From positions 1 through 9,472 of the forward strand of contig DAORIO010000022.1 in the NCBI GenBank assembly GCA_035438585.1: 9,472 nucleotides of DNA, given 5' to 3'. This document shows positions 5,196-9,472 of the stretch, piece after piece. Each line of letters starts with the position of its first letter. Positions within the stretch are counted from its first letter, which is position 1. Source of the stretch: DAORIO01 sp035438585 (GTDB lineage: Bacteria > Patescibacteriota > Minisyncoccia > Phycocordibacterales > UBA9973). The notes beneath the pieces are model-generated. The model was not told where the DNA came from. It saw nothing but the letters and a program-made list of their open reading frames with translations, and ran no database searches. Made by a program: the position numbers and the translations under genes.

Positions 5196-6071
5196 ATGGA
5201 AAATCTAGAGTTACCACCAACACCACCAGAAGATGGTTTTGCTAAAAAAATTCCCGTCATGAAAACTTATTCTTCGGATATTGCAGAGGCCCTGAAAAAC
5301 AAACAGGGTTCAGTTCTTTCTATTGCTTTTGCAGAAGAAAAAAAGCGTCAACAAATTCATGACGCTACATCGGCTGGGTCAAAGAAAAATATAACTTATA
5401 TACTTTTTGGAATTTTATTTTTAGCAATTTCAGCAATCATGATTGGTTCATTTTTCTTTTCCATTTTTGATAAATCACCAAACATAGCACCCGCCCCAAA
5501 AGTCCCTTCTCTTGTTCCATATGATGTTGATAGTCCAGAGGATGTTAGCACTTCTTCTACTTCTTCAATTCAAGAACTGGTTAGAAAAAATGTAAGTGAA
5601 CCGTTTGAAGGAAAGGTAAAAAGAATTTTGTTTTATCAAAGCGCTGGTTCTGTTCAGTCTCCAATAACACTTAGAGAATTTGAAGATAAAATTAATTTCA
5701 AAATGCCAAACAGATTAATAAACTCTTTGAATGCAGATTTCTTTATTGGTGCAATAAATGCCAACAATACAAATTATCCAGTTATGGTTTTTTCTATAAA
5801 TTCTTTTGACACAACTTTTCCTGGAATGAATGAGTGGGAGAAAGATATTGTTGAAGGTCTTTTGTATCCGTTTGATATAAAAGCAGATGACGACAATGAA
5901 CTCCTAAATAGAGCCCTGCAAGACAAAACTATAAAAAATCATCCGGCTAGAATCTTGATAGATAAAACTGGGAAAATTGTACTTATATATGGATTCGTTG
6001 GAAGTAAATATGTTGTTATAAGCACCAACGAAGATGCTTATGGAGAAACCGTTTCACGACTTCTTCGTTAA
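5196..6071 (+). CDS. Single-pass membrane protein with large extracytoplasmic domain, unknown function
   Basis: A 291-residue protein. Residues 1-63 are cytoplasmic-like: Pro/acidic start (MENLELPPTPPEDGF), then PVMKTYSSDIAEALKNKQGS and a charged helix, FAEEKKRQQIHD. A transmembrane helix spans about 66-90 (ITYILFGILFLAISAIMIGS). A Pro/Ser/Thr-rich linker at 93-125 leads to an extracytoplasmic domain of about 165 residues, which contains MVFSINSFDTTFPGMNEWEKD and a C-terminal beta-rich stretch, RILIDKTGKIVLIYGFVGSKYVVIST. There is no signal-peptidase site or known catalytic motif. The layout (cytoplasmic segment, one helix, linker, globular domain) suits an envelope or cell-division-associated scaffold, but that is speculation. 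I do not recognise the family with certainty. The gene sits 35 nt from both neighbours, with no terminator in between. Confidence 0.8.
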   Translation: MENLELPPTPPEDGFAKKIPVMKTYSSDIAEALKNKQGSVLSIAFAEEKKRQQIHDATSAGSKKNITYILFGILFLAISAIMIGSFFFSIFDKSPNIAPAPKVPSLVPYDVDSPEDVSTSSTSSIQELVRKNVSEPFEGKVKRILFYQSAGSVQSPITLREFEDKINFKMPNRLINSLNADFFIGAINANNTNYPVMVFSINSFDTTFPGMNEWEKDIVEGLLYPFDIKADDDNELLNRALQDKTIKNHPARILIDKTGKIVLIYGFVGSKYVVISTNEDAYGETVSRLLR

Positions 6072-6098
6072 GTGACCAAAACAGAGATTTGTGATAAA
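6072..6098 (+). promoter_or_regulatory. Promoter of the DksA/TraR-type gene
   Basis: GATAAA (6093-6098) with extended -10 TG at 6090-6091; the -10 ends 8 nt before the ATG at 6107. The best -35 candidate is GTGACC (6072-6077) at a short 15-nt spacing, so the extended -10 probably carries most of the activity. Confidence 0.45.
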
Positions 6099-6106
6099 GT
6101 TTTGAT

Positions 6107-6460
6107 ATGAATACAGACATGTACAAAAATAAATTAGACGAAGAAAAAACACTTTTAGAAACTCAGCTAGTAGACCTTGGGGCCAAACTTGATCCTGAAA
6201 CTGGCAACTGGCAAGCAGTGCCAGAAGAACTAGAAACAGAAAGTGATGAAAACGATCTAGGCGACAAATACGAGGATTTCGAAAATACGAACGAAAAAGT
6301 AGAAACCCTAGAAGAAAGACTAAACGACGTAAATGTAGCCCTTTCTAAAATTGGAACTGATAAATTTGGAATCTGTGAAACGTGTGGATCCCAAATCGAA
6401 GAAGATCGATTGGAGGCAAATCCAGCCGCCAGAACCTGCAAAGCTTGTATGGAACAATAA
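6107..6460 (+). CDS. DksA/TraR-family zinc-finger transcription factor
   Basis: A 117-residue protein. A long, highly charged region (about 1-85) is predicted to form the two-helix coiled coil. It is followed by a C4 zinc finger: Cys90, Cys93 (GICETCGSQI), Cys111 and Cys114 (RTCKACMEQ), with the family's RLEANPAA between them. Family members bind RNA polymerase through the secondary channel and modulate initiation, often with ppGpp. An Asp-x-x-Asp pair at residues 50 and 53 (DLGD) sits where the coiled-coil tip should be and resembles the functional acidic tip of E. coli DksA, though the following conserved Ala is Tyr here. It is shorter than E. coli DksA (151), nearer to short TraR/YocK-type members. 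The predicted mRNA is leaderless. No symbol is given because DksA function is unproven for this subfamily. Confidence 0.9.
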   Translation: MNTDMYKNKLDEEKTLLETQLVDLGAKLDPETGNWQAVPEELETESDENDLGDKYEDFENTNEKVETLEERLNDVNVALSKIGTDKFGICETCGSQIEEDRLEANPAARTCKACMEQ

Positions 6461-6495
6461 TTTAAACCCCTCGACAAAATCGAGGGGTTTAAATT
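6459..6495. terminator. Long hairpin after the DksA-type gene, possible terminator
   Basis: A perfect 16-bp stem (6459-6474 with 6480-6495, core ACCCCTCGA/TCGAGGGGT, loop CAAAA) begins in the stop codon. The tail after the GC core is TTTAAATTTG rather than a clean T-run, so termination may be partial. Its 3' arm contains the -35 candidate of the next gene. Confidence 0.6.
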
Positions 6496-6517
6496 TGAAA
6501 TAAAATCATGATATTAT
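6488..6517 (+). promoter_or_regulatory. Promoter of the two small genes and comM
   Basis: TATTAT (5/6, 6512-6517) with extended -10 TG at 6509-6510; TTTAAA (6488-6493) at 18 nt is a weak -35. The -10 ends 7 nt before the ATG at 6525. Confidence 0.5.
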
Positions 6518-6524
6518 TAAATCT

Positions 6525-6692
6525 ATGATAAATACAGAAGATAAAAAGATGCTTGAATTGATCGAGAAGCTCGAAAAAGAAATAGAGATACCGCCGGAAG
6601 ATTTTGAAAAACTTTCAAAGTGGTACACAAAAGCTGTAAAAAAATTAAAAGATGAAGTTGAAATTATAAAAACTAGTAATTCAAAAAAATAA
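6525..6692 (+). CDS. 55-residue hypothetical protein, first gene of the comM cluster
   Basis: ATG at 6525 to TAA at 6692 gives 55 residues, starting MINTEDKKMLELIEKLEK and ending in NSKK. It is rich in Lys and Glu, with two predicted helices (about 5-20 and 25-47) broken by IPPEDF. A Trp-Tyr pair (SKWYTKAV) could pack them as a helical hairpin. There is no Cys, membrane segment or signal peptide. Evidence that it is a gene: an extended -10 box ending 7 nt upstream of the ATG, and a stop codon one base before the next small gene, typical of translational coupling. I do not recognise a family. The length and acidic/basic helix pattern resemble small bacterial nuclease-subunit or toxin-antitoxin-size proteins, but no motif supports either. 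Confidence 0.6.
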   Translation: MINTEDKKMLELIEKLEKEIEIPPEDFEKLSKWYTKAVKKLKDEVEIIKTSNSKK

Positions 6693-6693
6693 T

Positions 6694-6861
6694 ATGGAAA
6701 ATCCAGAACAAATTTTAAATACAAATTACAACCAAGAATCACGCACCGACCTTATTGAGATCCATAATATTTTAGGAAACATACAACCACAAACACCCGA
6801 GCAATTTGAAACAAAAGAAATCCTTGAAAGAGCAAAAAATATTTTAACAAGGAGTCATTAA
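6694..6861 (+). CDS. 55-residue hypothetical protein, second gene of the comM cluster
   Basis: ATG at 6694, one base after the preceding stop, to TAA at 6861. The 55 residues start MENPEQILNTNYNQESRTD, are rich in Gln, Asn and Glu, and have two likely helices (about 18-29, DLIEIHNIL, and 39-53, ETKEILERAKNILTR). No Cys, Trp, membrane segment or known motif. The 1-nt gap upstream and 6-nt gap to comM make it part of one operon with both neighbours. The comM Shine-Dalgarno AAGGAG is embedded in its last codons, so translation of this gene may affect comM initiation. Unknown function; the coding call rests on packing and open frame only. Confidence 0.55.
   Translation: MENPEQILNTNYNQESRTDLIEIHNILGNIQPQTPEQFETKEILERAKNILTRSH
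6849..6854 (+). promoter_or_regulatory. Shine-Dalgarno sequence of comM
   Basis: AAGGAG is the only clear Shine-Dalgarno ahead of a gene in the window. It lies 13 nt before the ATG at 6868, longer than the usual 5-9, and within the last codons of the preceding small gene. It supports internal initiation within an operon. Confidence 0.55.
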
Positions 6862-6867
6862 TTTTTT

Positions 6868-8397
6868 ATGAGCTTCTCGCGAGTTTATTCTTCTCAACCA
6901 ATTGGAATCGACGGCGTGATTGTTTCGATTGAAACAGATATTGTTTCAAAAACATTACACGCGTTTTCAATTGTTGGACTTCCAGACAAAGCAGTTGAAG
7001 AAGCTCGTGACCGCGTATCATCTGCAATAAAAAATTCAGGATTCAAATCTCCAAAATCTCAAAATCAAAAAGTTGTTGTATCGCTTCAACCCGCCGACAT
7101 AAAAAAGGAAGGTTCAACATATGACATGGCTATCGCCGTAGGATATCTAATATCTCACGGCGATATTTCATTTGTGCCTGACAATAAAATATTTATTGGA
7201 GAACTTTCCCTAAACGGAGAAATTCAATCTGTTCGTGGAATACTTCCAATGTTAAAAGTCGCGGTTTCAAATAATATAAAAGAAGCTTTTATTCCAGAAA
7301 AAAATAAAGAAGAGGCGAGTCTGGTAAATGGTATAAACATTTATCCAGTAAAAAATTTAGAAGAACTCATAAATCATTTACAAAATATAGAAAATAAAAA
7401 AATAGAAATTCTTGAACCATCTGAAATAGAAAATTTGGAATCAAAAAGTGATATTGATTTTGCTGACATAAAAGGACAAGACAGCGCAAAAAGAGGTTTA
7501 CTTATTTCTGCTTCTGGGGGACACAACGCACTTTTATATGGACCACCCGGAACAGGAAAAACAATGCTCGCCAAATCTTTGGCGTCCATCTTGCCACCCC
7601 TTAAAAAAGATGAAATAGTGGAACTCACAGGGATTCATTCTGTTGCTGGGACAAATCATGGAATAGTAAAAAATAGACCGTTTAGATCTCCGCATCACAC
7701 GTCTTCTTATGTAAGTATCGTAGGTGGCGGCACAACACCAAAGCCCGGAGAAATAACTTTATCTCATCGTGGTGTTTTATTTTTAGATGAGTTTCCTGAA
7801 TTCGACAGGCGCGTCATTGAATCTCTTCGTGAGCCACTAGAAGAAGGACACATCCGAGTCGCCCGATCAAAAGGTACATCAATTTTTCCAGCAAAATTTA
7901 TTTTAATATCTTCAATGAATCCGTGTCCTTGTGGTTATTTTGGTTCAAAGAAAAAAAGATGTGTTTGTAATCCAAATGACTTAATTCGTTATACTAAAAA
8001 AATATCTGGACCTATTTTAGATAGAATAGATTTAAAAATGGAAGTTGCTGATATTACATATGACACATTAACAGACAAAACACGAGATGAAAAAAATTCT
8101 ACAAAATCTTTAAAAGAAAAAGTTATTCAGGCTCGCAAAATCCAAGAAGAAAGATTTAAAAAATTTGGACTCCATTACAAAACAAATAGTGAGGTAGGGG
8201 CGAAAGATATAGACAAGTTAAATATAGAGGATTCCGCCATGACTATTTTGAAAGCGAGCGCCGAAAGGCTGGGCCTTTCAGCGCGAAGTTTTCATCGACT
8301 TATAAAAGTAGCTAGAACAATCGCTGACCTTGAAGAATCAGAAAATATAAAAGATAAACATATTTTAGAAGCGATACAGTACCGATTAAAAGAATAG
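6868..8397 (+). CDS. comM: ComM/YifB-family AAA+ ATPase (Mg-chelatase-like)
   Basis: A 509-residue protein, the normal family length. The N-terminal ChlI-like domain (about 1-170, including FSIVGLPDKAVEEARDRV and GELSLNGEIQSVRGILPML) precedes the AAA+ module. The Walker A motif GPPGTGKT is at residues 225-232, Walker B VLFLDEFPEF at 303-312, with RSPHHTSS at 273-280. The family's Cys cluster NPCPCGY...KRCVCNP (Cys353, 355, 365, 367) could bind zinc, and ILDRIDL at 383-389 carries the probable arginine finger. A C-terminal Mg-chelatase domain follows (GLSARSFHRLIKVARTIADLE). Known role of ComM: hexameric helicase driving branch migration of donor DNA in natural transformation. All key residues are present. 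It is the third gene of a cluster and is followed by a terminator. Confidence 0.96.
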   Translation: MSFSRVYSSQPIGIDGVIVSIETDIVSKTLHAFSIVGLPDKAVEEARDRVSSAIKNSGFKSPKSQNQKVVVSLQPADIKKEGSTYDMAIAVGYLISHGDISFVPDNKIFIGELSLNGEIQSVRGILPMLKVAVSNNIKEAFIPEKNKEEASLVNGINIYPVKNLEELINHLQNIENKKIEILEPSEIENLESKSDIDFADIKGQDSAKRGLLISASGGHNALLYGPPGTGKTMLAKSLASILPPLKKDEIVELTGIHSVAGTNHGIVKNRPFRSPHHTSSYVSIVGGGTTPKPGEITLSHRGVLFLDEFPEFDRRVIESLREPLEEGHIRVARSKGTSIFPAKFILISSMNPCPCGYFGSKKKRCVCNPNDLIRYTKKISGPILDRIDLKMEVADITYDTLTDKTRDEKNSTKSLKEKVIQARKIQEERFKKFGLHYKTNSEVGAKDIDKLNIEDSAMTILKASAERLGLSARSFHRLIKVARTIADLEESENIKDKHILEAIQYRLKE

Positions 8398-8410
8398 AAC
8401 GTTATAAAGT

Positions 8411-8442
8411 AAATATCCACGCCAAAGCGTGGATATTTTTTA
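8411..8442 (+). terminator. Intrinsic terminator of comM
   Basis: A perfect 12-bp stem, AAATATCCACGC (8411-8422) with GCGTGGATATTT (8427-8438), loop CAAA, runs into a T-tract (8436-8441). It starts 13 nt after the comM stop. Its minus-strand tail is poor in U, so it is a weaker stop for the convergent peptidase gene. Confidence 0.88.
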
Positions 8443-8473
8443 CTAATATAATAATTACTAATCTACTAAAATA

Positions 8474-9472
8474 CTAGAACGGATTTTTTGCTCCTCGAAC
8501 TTCAAAGTGCAAGTGAGGACCAGTTGATTTTCCAGTATTTCCCATTTTACCGATCAAGTCTCCTTGTTCAACGAGTGATCCAACAGTTGCTACAACTTCA
8601 TTCATATGAGCATAAAGAGTTTGTGTACCGTTATTGTGTGAAATAACAACATATTTTCCAAATCCTCCGTTATAACCCTGACTATCGGCAACAATTACTC
8701 GTCCACCAGCTGATGCATTGATAGAAGTTCCAATAGAGTTTGCGATGTCTACTCCTTTGTGCCCCGGTTTCACACCTCGAGTTCTTATTCCTTTTGCCGG
8801 CAACATGTAATACCCAGAATAAATTGGTATTTTACTTGTAGAGATAACAGGTGTTTTTACTGTAACTTTAGATGGGGCACTAGCTGTTATTTCACCGTTT
8901 GGAATGATAATTTTATCCCCGATGGCAATTTTCCCAGTTGAAAGGTCGTTAAATTCAGTTATTTCATCAACATCTCCATTATATTTTTTAGCTATGCTTG
9001 AAATTGTATCTCCCTTTTGAACAGTGTGCGTTACACCAGATACGGGCAAGATTGTAAGTCTTGTGCCGACCTTTAGACTGTTACCCTTAAGATCGTTTGA
9101 CCATTTAATAGTATTGGTAGAAACGCCAAACATCTTTGCGACAGTTGCGAGGGTGTCTCCTTCACGTACAACATACACAGAAATCTCCCCAGTAGAAGAT
9201 TCTTCATAAACATTCGCGATAGATCCGCTTGGGCCAATTTCTCCAATCAGAGAGTCTTCGTATATAAAAACATTATCTCCTATAACAGAATCCTTTGGGT
9301 CTCTCATGAGTGGGGCTTCTAGGATTTGCATTGTCTGCAAAGACTCCTTGTTAACAAAATCTTCCTCCTGAGCCTTTGTAATTCTTCCAAAAAAATCCAA
9401 AAAACTAGCTTCTGCTATTTTTGGATTTAGAATAGAAAAAGCCCCAATGAAGACCGTTGGGCCAAACACAAG
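8474..9472 (-). CDS. LysM-LysM-M23 peptidoglycan endopeptidase, N terminus outside window
   Basis: 332 codons are visible, open to the window edge. In-frame GTG at 9467-9469 could start it, but the first residues (LVFGPTVFIGAFSILNPKIAEA) look like the end of a signal peptide or membrane anchor, so I treat it as 5'-truncated. Numbering from that Val: two LysM repeats at about 97-141 (VYVVREGDTLATVAKMFGVS) and 147-190 (THTVQKGDTISSIAKKY), a Ser/Thr/Pro linker, then an M23 domain (about 216-331). Zinc ligands are His237 and Asp241 (HKGVD) and His321 (HLHFEVR); catalytic His288 (YAHM) and His319 are also present. LytM-type enzymes cleave peptidoglycan cross-bridges, with LysM anchoring to glycan. 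The active site is complete, so an active hydrolase for wall remodelling or cell separation is likely. The C terminus ends abruptly ten residues after HLHFE. Confidence 0.95.
   Translation of the reverse strand, partial: LVFGPTVFIGAFSILNPKIAEASFLDFFGRITKAQEEDFVNKESLQTMQILEAPLMRDPKDSVIGDNVFIYEDSLIGEIGPSGSIANVYEESSTGEISVYVVREGDTLATVAKMFGVSTNTIKWSNDLKGNSLKVGTRLTILPVSGVTHTVQKGDTISSIAKKYNGDVDEITEFNDLSTGKIAIGDKIIIPNGEITASAPSKVTVKTPVISTSKIPIYSGYYMLPAKGIRTRGVKPGHKGVDIANSIGTSINASAGGRVIVADSQGYNGGFGKYVVISHNNGTQTLYAHMNEVVATVGSLVEQGDLIGKMGNTGKSTGPHLHFEVRGAKNPF

Noticed and set aside
6163..6477. 104-codon open frame antisense to the DksA-type gene
   Set aside because: Ser/Phe-rich composition is the mirror of an acidic, Lys/Glu-rich coding strand; no independent signals.
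6506..6742. 78-codon minus-strand open frame over the two 55-codon genes
   Set aside because: Phe/Ser-rich low-complexity translation, and the plus strand has a promoter, tight coupling and start codons in order.
1..9472. CRISPR array, tRNA/rRNA genes, insertion sequences, toxin-antitoxin or defence cassettes
   Set aside because: No regular repeat-spacer pattern, cloverleaf, transposase or terminal repeats seen. The 55-codon pair has toxin-antitoxin size, but no motif supports it and it is coupled to comM.

Overview
The window is a low-GC, gene-dense bacterial chromosome segment that looks like a Candidate Phyla Radiation (Patescibacteria), probably Parcubacteria-type, genome. This is an inference. 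It rests on strong A+T richness, compact genes on both strands, short hypothetical membrane proteins, a lone Xer-type recombinase, a ComM/YifB ATPase and a LysM-M23 envelope hydrolase, rather than on any marker rRNA. The standard genetic code fits: all large genes read through without in-frame TGA. I see no tRNA, rRNA, CRISPR array, insertion sequence or prophage, so this is ordinary core genome with several small unknown genes.

Layout. 1-504 (-): 5'-terminal two thirds of an exonuclease III gene, cut by the window edge. 540-760: a short transcription unit with a strong promoter and terminator that carries a 41-residue basic ORF. 751-1665 (-): tyrosine recombinase of XerC/XerD type. 1744-2013 (+): two-helix membrane protein, divergent from the recombinase. 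2131-2394 (+): ribosomal protein uS15, with its own promoter and terminator. 2533-3788 (+): NYN-domain nuclease-like protein followed by RsmE, the 16S rRNA m3U1498 methyltransferase. 3821-4198 (-): three-helix membrane protein, convergent with rsmE. 4330-6460 (+): winged-helix protein, single-pass membrane protein and DksA/TraR-type zinc-finger protein, each with a promoter-like element. 6525-8397 (+): two 55-codon genes and comM in a tight cluster. 8474-9472 (-): LysM-LysM-M23 peptidase, whose N terminus lies beyond the window.

Two features cross the gene list. First, at about seven genes a recognisable -10 box ends only 6-9 nt before the start codon and there is no Shine-Dalgarno sequence. 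This implies leaderless mRNAs as a common expression mode here; the one clear Shine-Dalgarno belongs to comM, inside an operon. Second, transcription units end in compact hairpins, two of which serve convergent genes. Other points to check are a perfect 18-bp inverted repeat inside the rsmE SPOUT-knot coding sequence, a perfect dyad over the -35 box of the winged-helix gene, and the uncharacterised 41-codon and paired 55-codon genes. I do not see a clear new multi-gene system, and say so rather than force one.
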